A DNA stretch of 59,665 bases from Flavivirga rizhaonensis (GTDB lineage Bacteria > Bacteroidota > Bacteroidia > Flavobacteriales > Flavobacteriaceae): assembly GCF_004791695.1 (NCBI RefSeq), contig NZ_SRSO01000029.1, forward strand, positions 1 through 59,665. Direction: 5' to 3'. The translations under genes and the position numbers were made by a program. Below are positions 37,358 through 47,566 of this stretch, one piece after another; the first letter of the stretch is position 1, and each line of letters begins with the position of its first letter. The notes beneath the pieces are model-generated. The model had not been told where the DNA came from and did not search any database. It was given only the letters and a program-made list of their open reading frames with translations.

Positions 37358-39769
37358 TTATCGTAATTTAGGAAAATCTGCAGGATTTAATTCGTGCATA
37401 ACGTCGTAAACAGCTTCAAATATGTCTTCTGCTGAAGGTTTTGAAAAATAGTCTCCATCATTTCCATAAGCTGGTCTGTGCGCTTTTGCTGTTAGTGTTT
37501 TTGGTTGACTGTCAAGATACTGATACCCATTTTGAGTATTTAATATTTCGTTTAAAATATAGGCCGAAGCTCCTCCTGGAACATCTTCATCTATTATCAT
37601 AACACGATTTGTCTTGGCAATACTTTTTACAATGTCATGATTTAGATCGAAAGGTAGTAATGACTGTACATCTATAACTTCTGCATCAATACCAATGGCT
37701 AAAAGGTCTTTTGCGGTTTGCTCAACGATGCGTAACGTAGACCCGTAAGATACCAATGTAATGTCTGTACCTTCTTTAACAGTTTCAACAACACCTATAG
37801 GCGTTTTAATAGCACTTAAGTTGTTTGGCATTTTTTCTTTTAACCTGTAGCCATTTAGGCACTCAATAACTATGGCAGGATCGTCTCCTTGTAAAAGTGT
37901 ATTATAAAAACCAGCAGCTTTGGTCATATTTCTTGGTACCAAAACATGTACGCCTCTAACTAAATTAAGAATACCTCCCATTTGAGAGCCTGAATGCCAA
38001 ATACCTTCAAGTCTGTGTCCTCTGGTTCTTATTATTAGAGGTGCTTTTTGTTTGCCTTTTGTTCTATAGTGTAGAGTTGCTAAATCATCACTGATTATTT
38101 GCAGGGCATATAAAATATAATCGAGATATTGAATTTCAGCAATAGGTCTTAAACCACGTAATGACATACCAATACCTTGCCCTATAATGGTAGCTTCCCT
38201 TATACCTGTATCTGCTACTCGTAATTCACCGTATTTTTCTTGTAAGCCTTCTAGACCTTGATTTACGTCACCAATGTTACCTGTGTCCTCTCCAAAAACA
38301 AGCACTTCTGTATGATTGTTTAAAATGGAATCGAAGTTATCACGTAAAATGATACGAGCATCTACTAGGGTCGCATCGTTATCATAAATTGGTTTTACCT
38401 CTTTAATAAGGATGTTTGATCTATCAGTTTCAGAATATAAATGTGAACTAAAGTCAGGTTGTATCTTTTCAAAGATGTTGTTAACCCAATCGCCAAGTTG
38501 TTGCTTTTCTTTGGATGTTTCATTTATAACATATCTTAAAACTTTCCTGGCACTAGAAAGAATGTCTTTTCTGGTAGGTTCGTCAATAAGATTTAAGTCA
38601 TCTTTAATTTTAGAAATGAAAGCCTTGTTAGGGCTAGATGAAGCGACTTGTGTTAATATAGAAATTAATTCTTGCTTCTCTTTTACAATAGGCTTTAAAA
38701 AAGTATTCCAAGCTTTTTTTTTAGCCTCTCGAACATCCCTTTTAATAGTTCTTTCAATTTCCGTAAGTGTCTCATTTGTGGCAATACCACTTTCTATGAT
38801 CCATTCACGCATTTTTAGATTACAATCGTGCTGGGATTCCCATTGTAAACGCTCTGAAGATTTATATCTTTCATGTGATCCAGAAGTTGAATGACCTTGT
38901 GGTTGTGTTAATTCTAACACATGAATAAGTACAGGTACATGTTCTGTTCTGGCTATATTAGAAGCTTCTTGATACGTTTCTATAAGATTGGCATAATCCC
39001 AACCTTTAACACGTAGTATTTCGTAGCCTTTATGTTTATTATCTCGTTGAAATCCTTTTAAGATTTCCGATATATTTTCTTTAGTTGTTTGGTGTTTAGC
39101 ATGTACAGAAATACCGTATTCGTCATCCCAAACGCTAATAACCATAGGTACTTGTAAAACGCCTGCAGCATTTATAGTTTCAAAAAACAAACCTTCACTG
39201 GTACTTGCATTTCCTATAGTACCCCAAGCAACTTCATTACCATCTACAGAAAAGTTGTTCTTGTTAAGGTTATCGACATTTCTAAAGATTTTTGATGCTT
39301 GTGCCAAACCTAGCAAACGTGGCATTTGTCCTGCGGTAGGTGAGATGTCTGCACTTGAATTATATTGCTTGGTAAGGTCTTTCCAGCTGCCATCTTCATT
39401 TAAACTATGTGTTACAAAATGACCTCCCATTTGACGACCAGCAGACATAGGTTCTAATTCTAAATCTGTATTTGCATATAAACCAGCGAAAAACTGTTCA
39501 ATTGTTAATTCGCCAATTGCCATCATGAATGTTTGATCTCTATAATAACCAGACCTCCAATCTCCTTTTAAAAAGGCTTTAGCCATGGCTAATTGTGGAA
39601 CTTCCTTACCATCTCCAAAAATTCCAAATTTGGCTTTACCTGTTAATACCTCTCGTCTGCCTAGTAAACTACATTCACGACTTTTAATAGCAATTTTATA
39701 GTCATTTATTACTTCTGCTTTAAAATCATCGAATGATATGTCGTTCTTCAAATTTGGAATAGTTTGCAT
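37358..39769 (-). CDS. Fused alpha/beta E1 component of a 2-oxoacid dehydrogenase
   Basis: 803 residues. Residues about 1-330 match the E1 alpha subunit and about 470-790 the E1 beta subunit (VFGEDTGNIGDVNQGL; LNEILN end), giving one chain with both halves. The family uses thiamine diphosphate to decarboxylate pyruvate or branched-chain 2-oxoacids. The TPP/Mg motif, usually GDG-X25/30-NN, is GNA (186-188), 26 residues, then DD (215-216): the Asp and Asn ligands have exchanged roles. The nearest class in Bacteroidetes is annotated as 2-oxoisovalerate dehydrogenase; the exact substrate is unsure. The E2 and E3 genes are not in this window. A clear promoter lies upstream. Confidence 0.9.
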   Translation of the reverse strand: MQTIPNLKNDISFDDFKAEVINDYKIAIKSRECSLLGRREVLTGKAKFGIFGDGKEVPQLAMAKAFLKGDWRSGYYRDQTFMMAIGELTIEQFFAGLYANTDLELEPMSAGRQMGGHFVTHSLNEDGSWKDLTKQYNSSADISPTAGQMPRLLGLAQASKIFRNVDNLNKNNFSVDGNEVAWGTIGNASTSEGLFFETINAAGVLQVPMVISVWDDEYGISVHAKHQTTKENISEILKGFQRDNKHKGYEILRVKGWDYANLIETYQEASNIARTEHVPVLIHVLELTQPQGHSTSGSHERYKSSERLQWESQHDCNLKMREWIIESGIATNETLTEIERTIKRDVREAKKKAWNTFLKPIVKEKQELISILTQVASSSPNKAFISKIKDDLNLIDEPTRKDILSSARKVLRYVINETSKEKQQLGDWVNNIFEKIQPDFSSHLYSETDRSNILIKEVKPIYDNDATLVDARIILRDNFDSILNNHTEVLVFGEDTGNIGDVNQGLEGLQEKYGELRVADTGIREATIIGQGIGMSLRGLRPIAEIQYLDYILYALQIISDDLATLHYRTKGKQKAPLIIRTRGHRLEGIWHSGSQMGGILNLVRGVHVLVPRNMTKAAGFYNTLLQGDDPAIVIECLNGYRLKEKMPNNLSAIKTPIGVVETVKEGTDITLVSYGSTLRIVEQTAKDLLAIGIDAEVIDVQSLLPFDLNHDIVKSIAKTNRVMIIDEDVPGGASAYILNEILNTQNGYQYLDSQPKTLTAKAHRPAYGNDGDYFSKPSAEDIFEAVYDVMHELNPADFPKLR

Positions 39770-39791
39770 TTAGCTGTGCTTTTTGCTCGTG

Positions 39792-39822
39792 CAAAAGTAG
39801 CAAAACTTTGTCGTTTTTCCAA
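39792..39822 (-). promoter_or_regulatory. Promoter of the E1 dehydrogenase gene
   Basis: Minus strand: TTG (39820-39822), a 20-bp spacer and TACTTTTG (39792-39799), matching the Bacteroidetes consensus. Transcription would start near 39785, about 15 bp before the ATG. Confidence 0.7.
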
Positions 39823-39932
39823 TTTTTTAGACGTCTAAATTGTTGATGCATTATTAAAAATAGTCAAAAAAAGCGTTTAAAAATAATGATTATTTAATAA
39901 AAAGCGTTTAAAAATGAATATTCAATAAAATA

Positions 39933-42776
39933 TTAGTACCATCTTCTTCTAAATAAACCTAAAAGTATTTGTGGGTCAACAGTAAATTTAAATCTTATTT
40001 TTTCATCATAATTTGGTTGTCCGATTTCCCAACCAAGGTTAGAATATATAGGAAAGTAAATTTCGAAATAATCTGTAACTAGATTAACTCTCACGCCAGA
40101 GTCATATACAAAATGAGGGTCATCAAACTTGTTTTTAAGAAATCCGATGTCTCCATATGCCAATATGTATTTCCATAGTGTCGTACTTGCATTAAGCGTA
40201 CTAATCCATTGGTTAGCAAACGGTATTTCTAGTTTAGATTTAAAGCCTCCTTCAACATCTAAATATTGTTGACTAAATATTCCAGTAGCTTCAGAACGAC
40301 CTAAATAAGGCAGGTCAAACAAGTAATCTGTTGGTCTGTCTAAAGCAAAACTGAAAAAATCTGAAGTTATGTCCGTTTTGTTTTTTAGAAAAACACCAGT
40401 AAATACACGTAAGTTTAATTGTCTATTGCTTTGAAACAGTTTTCTGTATTCATAATTAAAGGACATTTTGCTGAATTTTTCTCCAACTTGAAAATCGACA
40501 TGCCACTTATTGAAATTTATTAAATTATCATCTGAATTTCGGTAGCGAATATTAAAAAGTTTATAGTTTGGCCTGAAATCGGTCGTAATATTATTGACAT
40601 CTTCATCTCTTTTAATATCTAAATATCGAAACTTCAATGTTTGTCTTTTATTTGAACGCAAGTCATCATTTCTTCTAAAGAATAGTGTTACAGAAGGTTT
40701 TATTTGCCTAACAAATAAGTCTTCTGCATAGGATGTATAACTTCCAACAATACCATAATTAATGGCAAATAGATCATTGTTGAAATAATGTACTCTTTGA
40801 AGAGAAGCAGAACCTGTTAAAGATCTGGATTTAAAAGCATATGATGGTTCTATTTTGTATTTAAAAAGTTTTCTTAAAACCGTAGTATTATAGGCTCTCA
40901 TTCCTAAAGTGAAGCCATCATAAATATTATTAAACTCAGCAGTAGGCATGAAGAATATTTGATTATAGTAAGGGTCTTCAATATCCTTGAAAAGTCTAAA
41001 TTGTAAAGGTTTGTTGTTAAAAAAGAAGCCTTTTAATGATTTCCAGTTGTCTCTTGGATTGATTTCAGGAACTATTTTTTCGTAATTTAAAACAAGCTTA
41101 TTTGCTTTGTTTCTAGGGATAGTGAGCGTTTTGCTTTTAGTAATATTTTCTATCCATGTTTTAGAGATAATACTGTCATTATTTAAAGTATACAAAGATA
41201 TAGGCATGCTATTATCTCGTTTATTCTTAATAGTAAGAGTAATAGAGTCTTCTGTTTTAGATACTTGTTTTATTTTGAAATCTATTTGTTTTCGCGTAGT
41301 TAAGTAATCTTTGAAAAACCAATCAATGTTTTTGTTGGTTTTAGATTTTAAATAAGTTTCAAAGTCTTTAGTGGAGGTTTGTTTTAATTTATTATCTAAT
41401 ATAAATGATGTGATACTGTTTTCTAATACCTGTTCGTTTATAAAGTCGTCTAAATACTTAAGTCCTATACCAGCTTTGTATTTATTAGCAATATTAGTAT
41501 TAAACTTAAGTAAAGAGTCCTTTTGCATGGTAAGTGGTTGGTCTCTGTTTGTTCTTGCCGCAGACATGGCAGCTAGTGTATATTTGTCGTTAAACTTCAT
41601 GTCTGCAATATGAAAAGACCTGACACCCCAGATTTTCGCTAAATTTCCAAGAAATTTCATGTCTGGATGATGTTCCTGTACATAGTTCATTAAATAATAA
41701 ATCTGAATACCATCTAATAGCCACTGCTCTTTTCTGGGATTTACAAATAATGTATTTTCTAAATAATTATGTAATGCAATTTTTAATAATTTAAGTTCGT
41801 ATTTAAAATTGCTAGGGTATGTTTTTATGAGTTTTGGTAAAAAATTAATACCGTAAACTGGATCTTTTACATTGTCAATTTCTGTTAGCAAGAGTCTCTT
41901 ATGTGGATATTCTCCAAAGTTTTTTAGAATAAAATTTGTTACTTTTTCTGTAATTAAAACTCTATCCAATACAGGTAGTCCTTCATCACTTATATTAGAA
42001 ACTATCGCAAAATGGTCAGATTGTATAGTTTTGAAATCAGAGCCTTTACTCAAAAATAACTTGTTGCTATTTCTGTTCTTTCCTTCAAGTTTAACTATTT
42101 GTTTGTCAGTTAATTGTTCTTTGTTAATTAAATCTAATTCTGAAGTTAAAATATAATTGTTAGGATGTTCAATTTCCAGAGTAATATCCGATTTGGGTAT
42201 GAATAAATCATCTAAGTTTTTATTGCTGTAATATTGCCATTCGCCATCATAAACGGCTGGTGTGATGTACCAATATCTTAAATTTAAATTACCGGAATCT
42301 GTTATCCCGTAACTTGTGAATTTTGCATTTGGAATTTGAACAATATATTCAAGCTTAATGTTGTATGATTCATTTGGTTTTAAAGGATCTTTTAATTCGA
42401 CTTTAATAACATCTATCTGATCTTTTAGCTGCTGAAATACTAAGTCTTGATTATTTTGTTTAATAGACGTAATAGCAGAGAATCCTCTATCTTCGTTTTT
42501 TGCTAAATGAAAAACATTTTTATATTCATCGGCAATTCGTATCGCTAATGGTGTTTTTTTTGTTGAATAACTATTGCTCCAATCATTTAAATATATAGTT
42601 TGTAACTCGTCTTGCGTCGTGTTTTGATATTGAATGGTTTGCGATATTTTGATTTGTTTGTTTTCAATATCAAATACCGCTTTCACGTCAATCTTATTTT
42701 GACTAAAGCTTGTAAAGCTTATTAGTACAATAATGAAGTAATTAGAGAGATGTAATTTCAATTTATTATATAACAT
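39933..42776 (-). CDS. Degenerate M1 peptidase-like domain fused to an outer-membrane beta-barrel
   Basis: 947 residues, signal peptide to about 25 (TSFSQN). Residues about 25-480 follow the M1 aminopeptidase order: beta-sandwich N-domain, then a gluzincin-like domain. The zinc site is destroyed: HExxH reads HNYLE (H336-E340) and the WLxEGFA-like helix reads WLLDGIQ (D355). Residues about 580-947 alternate polar and hydrophobic residues with aromatic girdles and end in FRRRWY, an aromatic terminus as expected of an outer-membrane barrel. Probably a non-enzymatic surface or periplasmic protein held by the barrel. Larger Bacteroidetes relatives are annotated as aminopeptidases; here activity is unlikely. 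Confidence 0.72.
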   Translation of the reverse strand: MLYNKLKLHLSNYFIIVLISFTSFSQNKIDVKAVFDIENKQIKISQTIQYQNTTQDELQTIYLNDWSNSYSTKKTPLAIRIADEYKNVFHLAKNEDRGFSAITSIKQNNQDLVFQQLKDQIDVIKVELKDPLKPNESYNIKLEYIVQIPNAKFTSYGITDSGNLNLRYWYITPAVYDGEWQYYSNKNLDDLFIPKSDITLEIEHPNNYILTSELDLINKEQLTDKQIVKLEGKNRNSNKLFLSKGSDFKTIQSDHFAIVSNISDEGLPVLDRVLITEKVTNFILKNFGEYPHKRLLLTEIDNVKDPVYGINFLPKLIKTYPSNFKYELKLLKIALHNYLENTLFVNPRKEQWLLDGIQIYYLMNYVQEHHPDMKFLGNLAKIWGVRSFHIADMKFNDKYTLAAMSAARTNRDQPLTMQKDSLLKFNTNIANKYKAGIGLKYLDDFINEQVLENSITSFILDNKLKQTSTKDFETYLKSKTNKNIDWFFKDYLTTRKQIDFKIKQVSKTEDSITLTIKNKRDNSMPISLYTLNNDSIISKTWIENITKSKTLTIPRNKANKLVLNYEKIVPEINPRDNWKSLKGFFFNNKPLQFRLFKDIEDPYYNQIFFMPTAEFNNIYDGFTLGMRAYNTTVLRKLFKYKIEPSYAFKSRSLTGSASLQRVHYFNNDLFAINYGIVGSYTSYAEDLFVRQIKPSVTLFFRRNDDLRSNKRQTLKFRYLDIKRDEDVNNITTDFRPNYKLFNIRYRNSDDNLINFNKWHVDFQVGEKFSKMSFNYEYRKLFQSNRQLNLRVFTGVFLKNKTDITSDFFSFALDRPTDYLFDLPYLGRSEATGIFSQQYLDVEGGFKSKLEIPFANQWISTLNASTTLWKYILAYGDIGFLKNKFDDPHFVYDSGVRVNLVTDYFEIYFPIYSNLGWEIGQPNYDEKIRFKFTVDPQILLGLFRRRWY

Positions 42777-42887
42777 TTAACGGTTAATAATTCAAGCAAG
42801 GCATTACAGTATAGCAAAATATCGTGGTTTTAAAATTTATCAATATTTACAATGTGTAAACACTTAGTCGTAAAAAAGTTATACTAT

Positions 42888-43577
42888 TTAGAAATTAGGG
42901 CTTAAACCAGATTCTTTATAGAATGCATCAAGAATGTTTATGACTTCATCTTCGGTGTCTACCATATGAATCAAATCTAAGTCTTTTGCACTTATGGTTG
43001 AGAAGGAATCTAGTAAAGTTTTTTTTACCCAATCAAATAAGCCTTCCCAAAAATCTTTACCTACAAGAATAATAGGAAACTTCCCAATTTTATGTGTTTG
43101 TATGAGTGTTATGGCTTCAAATAATTCGTCTAATGTACCAAAACCACCTGGCATAACAACAAAACCTTGTGAGTATTTTACAAACATAACTTTACGAACA
43201 AAGAAGTAATCGAAATCTAAGCTTTTATCGGAATCTATATATGGATTGTCATGTTGCTCGAAAGGTAAATCAATATTTAAGCCTACTGAAGTACCACCAC
43301 CTAAGTGGGCTCCTTTATTTCCTGCTTCCATAATTCCAGGGCCACCTCCAGTAATAACACCATATCCTGCCTCTACAATCTTTTTTGCTACATTTTCTGC
43401 TAATTTATAGTATTTGTTTTCTGGTTTTGTTCTGGCTGACCCAAAAATAGACACACAGGGACCTATTTTGCTCATCTTTTCAAAACCATTAACAAACTCA
43501 CCCATTATTTTAAAAATAGCCCAAGAATCGTTTGTTTTTATTTCATTCCACCCTTTATGATGTTGTTCTTTTCTCAT
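42888..43577 (-). CDS. LOG family protein (TIGR00730, cytokinin riboside phosphoribohydrolase-like)
   Basis: 229 residues, Rossmann fold. The family motifs GGGPGIMEAGNKGA (about 78-91) and PGGFGTLDE (about 144-152) are complete; the second carries the catalytic Glu. Such enzymes cleave nucleoside 5'-monophosphates at the N-glycosidic bond (for example AMP to adenine and ribose phosphate). Cytoplasmic. A single gene between the peptidase-barrel gene and uvrA. Confidence 0.92.
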   Translation of the reverse strand: MRKEQHHKGWNEIKTNDSWAIFKIMGEFVNGFEKMSKIGPCVSIFGSARTKPENKYYKLAENVAKKIVEAGYGVITGGGPGIMEAGNKGAHLGGGTSVGLNIDLPFEQHDNPYIDSDKSLDFDYFFVRKVMFVKYSQGFVVMPGGFGTLDELFEAITLIQTHKIGKFPIILVGKDFWEGLFDWVKKTLLDSFSTISAKDLDLIHMVDTEDEVINILDAFYKESGLSPNF

Positions 43578-43696
43578 GTATATTAGTTTATGTTTTTATC
43601 TGTTTTTAGCATATTTGAGTTTTGCATAAATATCAACTTTTCCAAATTTAATTATTTTCTAATTGATTTAATGAATGCCTTTATTAATACTATTTA

Positions 43697-46528
43697 CTAA
43701 TTCAATTCTTTTTTAAGGAATTTAGCAGTGTGGCTTTTTTTATGCTTAATAACCTCTTCTGGCGAGCCTTCAACAATAATTTGTCCGCCACCTTGCCCAC
43801 CTTCATAACCAATATCAATAATGTGGTCAACGGTTTTTATGACATCTAAATTGTGTTCAATGATAAGAACTGTATTTCCTTTGTTTGCAAGTTTGTTAAG
43901 TACAATCATGAGCACTCGAATATCTTCAAAATGCAGCCCTGTGGTAGGTTCATCAAGGATATAAAATGTATTTCCTGTATCGCGTTTACTTAATTCTGTC
44001 GCCAATTTAATACGTTGTGCTTCTCCTCCCGATAATGTGGTACTTTGTTGTCCTAGAGTAATATAGCCTAAGCCAACATCCTTAATAGTTTTTAATTTAT
44101 TATAGATTTTAGGAATGTGCGCAAAAAATTCAACGGCTTCATTAATAGTCATGTTTAAAACATCACTAATCGATTTTCCTTTATAACGAATCTCTAATGT
44201 TTCTCTATTAAAACGTTTGCCCTGGCAGGTTTCACACTCAACATATACATCTGGTAGAAAATTCATTTCAATAACTCGTAATCCGCCACCTTGACAGGTT
44301 TCGCAACGCCCGCCTTTTACATTAAAGCTGAAACGACCTGCTTTATAGCCACGAATCATGGCTTCTGGGATTTTGGCATATAGTGCTCTAATTTCGCTAA
44401 AAGTACCTGTGTATGTAGCAGGATTACTACGTGGAGTTCTCCCAATAGGAGATTGATTAATATCAATTACCTTATCGATATGTTCTAAGCCTTTAATGCT
44501 TTTGTAGGGCATGGGTTTTTTTACGCCATTAAAATAATGTGCATTTAGAATAGGGTATAGGGTCTCATTAATTAATGTTGATTTTCCACTACCTGAAACA
44601 CCAGTAACTCCTATCATTTTTCCTAAAGGAAATTTTACAGACACATTTTTTAAATTGTTTCCTGTACAGCCTTTAAGTTCTAGAAGTTTACCATTGCCTT
44701 TTCTACGTTTTTTAGGAACTTCAATTTCTTTTTTGCCGTTTAAATAATCGGCAGTTAAAGTATTATGTGTTTTTAATTCATCTGGATTACCAATACTAAT
44801 TATTTCACCACCATGTTTTCCTGCTTTTGGCCCTATATCAATAACATAATCGGCGCGTTCAATCATGTCTTTGTCGTGTTCTACAACTATAACCGAGTTT
44901 CCAATATCTCGAAGTGATACTAAAGAATTAATTAATTTTTCATTATCTCGTTGATGTAGGCCAATGCTAGGTTCATCCAGTATATATAGTACACCTACTA
45001 ATTGAGAACCTATTTGAGTTGCTAAACGAATACGCTGTGCTTCTCCCCCAGATAATGATTTAGAGCTTCTATTTAATGATAGGTAATCTAAGCCAACATC
45101 CAGTAAAAATTGTAATCTTGATTTTATTTCTTTTAAAATTTCTTCCGCAATCTTTAGCTGTTTGGTGGATAAATGCTCTTGTAAGCTGCCAAACCAAGTT
45201 GCTAATTCTACAACATCTGTATTGGCAAGTTCTGCAATATTTTTATTATTTAGTTTGAAATAAAGTGATTCTTTTTTTAGTCTGGTACCATGACATTCTG
45301 GACATTTAATTTTATCCATATAATCTTTTGCCCAGCGTTTTAATGAAGTAGATTCGGCTGTTTTGTATTGATTTTCGATGAAATTAGCAACGCCTTCAAA
45401 ATCTATTTTATAATCTCGGGTAACTCCAAGTGATTTGCTTTCTACAGAAAACTTTTCATTTCCTCCGTATAAAATCATTTGTTTGGCTTCCTTGGGAATG
45501 TCCTTATAGGCATCGGTTAATTTAAAATTGAAACGTTGTGCAATGGTTTCAAACTGTTTGAATATCCAACTTTTCTTTTCGGGGCCATGGGGCGCTAATG
45601 CACCTGCTTTGATTGACAAACTATCATCCGGGATAATTTTATTTTCGTTTACTTGATATAATTCTCCAATACCATTACAATTTGAGCAAGCACCCTTTGG
45701 TGAATTGAATGAAAAATTATTTGGTTCTGGATTTGGATACGAAATTCCAGAAGAAGGACACATTAAATTTCTACTAAAATAACGCGTTTCGTTAGTATCC
45801 TGGTCAATAACCAAGAGTACGTCTTCACCATGATACATGGCTGTATTAATAGTTTCAGTAAGACGTTTGTCGTTATCTGCAGAGGTATCTATTACTAACC
45901 TATCAATAACGATTTCAATATCATGAGTTTTGTAACGATCTAGTTTCATTCCTTTCGTAATGTCTTTGATCTCACCGTCTGTTCTTACTTTTACAAAACC
46001 TTGCTTTGCTATTTGTTCGAATAATTCACGATAATGCCCTTTACGCGAACGAACCACAGGAGCTAATATATTAATACGTTTTCCACTAAAATCACTAATA
46101 ATGAGTTCTTTAATTTGCTCATCACTATAGCTTACCATTTTATCTCCTGTGTTGTAACTATAAGCATCGCTAGCTCTCGCAAACAATAAACGCATAAAGT
46201 CATAAATCTCGGTAATGGTGCCTACTGTGGAACGTGGTGATTTGCTCGTTGTTTTTTGTTCTATGGCAATGACAGGGGAGAGTCCATCAATTTTGTCAAC
46301 GTCTGGCCTTTCTAAACCACCCAAAAACTGCCTTGCATAAGCTGAAAATGTTTCAATGTATCGTCGTTGTCCCTCAGCATAAATAGTATCAAAGGCTAAA
46401 GATGATTTACCACTTCCTGATAGTCCTGTTATGACTACCAGTTTTTCTCTAGGGATAGATACATCTATATTTTTAAGGTTATGTGCGCGGGCACCTTTTA
46501 CTTCAATAAAATCGTCAAATTGGCTCAT
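43697..46528 (-). CDS. uvrA: UvrABC excinuclease subunit A
   Basis: 943 residues from the ATG at 46528; an in-frame GTG at 46537 would add three residues and is less likely. Recognises DNA lesions in nucleotide excision repair. Two ABC modules with Walker A (GLSGSGKSS near 33; GVSGSGKST near 648), signatures LSGGEAQR (twice), zinc fingers in CSNCNG and CETCQG, and the C-terminal DEPTTGLH. The gene is followed by no recognisable operon partner. Confidence 0.97.
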   Translation of the reverse strand: MSQFDDFIEVKGARAHNLKNIDVSIPREKLVVITGLSGSGKSSLAFDTIYAEGQRRYIETFSAYARQFLGGLERPDVDKIDGLSPVIAIEQKTTSKSPRSTVGTITEIYDFMRLLFARASDAYSYNTGDKMVSYSDEQIKELIISDFSGKRINILAPVVRSRKGHYRELFEQIAKQGFVKVRTDGEIKDITKGMKLDRYKTHDIEIVIDRLVIDTSADNDKRLTETINTAMYHGEDVLLVIDQDTNETRYFSRNLMCPSSGISYPNPEPNNFSFNSPKGACSNCNGIGELYQVNENKIIPDDSLSIKAGALAPHGPEKKSWIFKQFETIAQRFNFKLTDAYKDIPKEAKQMILYGGNEKFSVESKSLGVTRDYKIDFEGVANFIENQYKTAESTSLKRWAKDYMDKIKCPECHGTRLKKESLYFKLNNKNIAELANTDVVELATWFGSLQEHLSTKQLKIAEEILKEIKSRLQFLLDVGLDYLSLNRSSKSLSGGEAQRIRLATQIGSQLVGVLYILDEPSIGLHQRDNEKLINSLVSLRDIGNSVIVVEHDKDMIERADYVIDIGPKAGKHGGEIISIGNPDELKTHNTLTADYLNGKKEIEVPKKRRKGNGKLLELKGCTGNNLKNVSVKFPLGKMIGVTGVSGSGKSTLINETLYPILNAHYFNGVKKPMPYKSIKGLEHIDKVIDINQSPIGRTPRSNPATYTGTFSEIRALYAKIPEAMIRGYKAGRFSFNVKGGRCETCQGGGLRVIEMNFLPDVYVECETCQGKRFNRETLEIRYKGKSISDVLNMTINEAVEFFAHIPKIYNKLKTIKDVGLGYITLGQQSTTLSGGEAQRIKLATELSKRDTGNTFYILDEPTTGLHFEDIRVLMIVLNKLANKGNTVLIIEHNLDVIKTVDHIIDIGYEGGQGGGQIIVEGSPEEVIKHKKSHTAKFLKKELN

Positions 46529-46648
46529 AAAAATCACAAAACTGCGAAGTTACGATTTTAGTTGTTAAATTTTTGTAAACTTCTAGTTAGACTTAGTACT
46601 CTTTTTGAGTTAATATGAAATAATTTCAAGAATACTGTTTTAAAAAAT

Positions 46649-46782
46649 AAGAGGCTGTCTGAAAAGTGGTTAATCTTGTCATCAGAGCAAAGCGAAGAAT
46701 CTTATTTCACTCATAATCAGAGTTATATATTTTAAAGAGATTCTTCATTCCATTTAGAATGACACTTTTTAGACAGCCTCTT
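46649..46782. repeat. 134-bp dispersed palindromic element
   Basis: Ends in inverted repeats AAGAGGCTGTCT (46649-46660) and AGACAGCCTCTT (46771-46782), followed inward by GAAAAGTGGTTAATCTTGTC and GACACTTTTT. The inner part has the GAAGAATC and GATTCTTC motifs found at 53790. Size, terminal inverted repeats and repetition suggest a MITE-like or REP-like element. It lies downstream of the gene at 46821 and upstream of uvrA, where it can form a long hairpin. Confidence 0.7.
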
Positions 46783-46820
46783 AAGTTTGTTAGAGTTTAA
46801 ATATTAGAATTCTTGTGAGG

Positions 46821-47174
46821 CTAGGGTTTTATTGTTGATAATTCTCCAGATTCTATAGATTTATTATAATTCGCTTTTACATCACTAAGAAATCCAAAGA
46901 ACTTTTTCCCATTCTTTTTTTCAAGAATGACATAAGTGATGCCATTATCTTCATTTATAACATCCTTAATAATGACCTTATTGCCATAAACATTTTTATA
47001 GTTAGCTAATTTACCTTTTTTAACTAAAAAATTGAGTCTGGGAAAATCTATATGGTTATAGCTTGCACTATGAGGAGTGTTTATAACTAACTCGTCTCCA
47101 ATTTTAGGTATATCTTGTGCATTTGCAAAAAAGCAAAAACATAAAAGTAACATTGCAAAAATTAAATTTCTCAT
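46821..47174 (-). CDS. Small secreted protein of unknown function
   Basis: 117 residues with a signal peptide cut after FANAQ (about 19). The mature part is basic and strand-rich, with NGKKFFGFLSDV near the end. No Cys, no known family. A single gene with a 134-bp repeat element downstream. Expected in the periplasm or secreted. Confidence 0.6.
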   Translation of the reverse strand: MRNLIFAMLLLCFCFFANAQDIPKIGDELVINTPHSASYNHIDFPRLNFLVKKGKLANYKNVYGNKVIIKDVINEDNGITYVILEKKNGKKFFGFLSDVKANYNKSIESGELSTIKP

Positions 47175-47566
47175 AAATAAAGGCGCTTTTTAGCTTAAAC
47201 AAAAGGTTAGAATAAAGATAAGTGTTTATTGCCATTTTGCCAATAATAACCCTAGAGGTTATAATGTTTTTTGAGTACTTAAATTTACCTTAAACCTCTA
47301 CAAAATAGGGTGTGTTTAGAGAAAAGTATATGTTTGTGTTGGTAGACGTTTTTTTAGTAAGTGTTAACGTTAAATGAATCCATTTTTTATTATTTAATAC
47401 TGTCTTTTTTTTGGGGTATTAGAAAACTGTTTTTATTACGGTTTTAACAAGAATTTATAAAAATATTTAGCATATTTGATCAATAAACCTAAGTGTAATC
47501 TTTCATTTTGTTTTCATGGCATTATTAATTTAAAGTTTACACTTTTATAAAATTAAAAATATTAAA
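47175..47566. other. AT-rich intergenic region, nothing identified
   Basis: 392 bp between two divergent genes. Short dyads such as AACCCTAGAGGTT (47249-47261) and several T runs, but no convincing promoter pair, operator or RNA. Promoters for both genes must lie here. Confidence 0.5.

Noticed and set aside
38412..38894. 160-codon plus-strand frame within the E1 gene
   Set aside because: Entirely inside the E1 dehydrogenase coding region on the other strand, with no recognisable domain.
46649..46782. Complete insertion sequence
   Set aside because: Terminal inverted repeats are present, but 134 bp cannot encode a transposase; it is at most a non-autonomous element.
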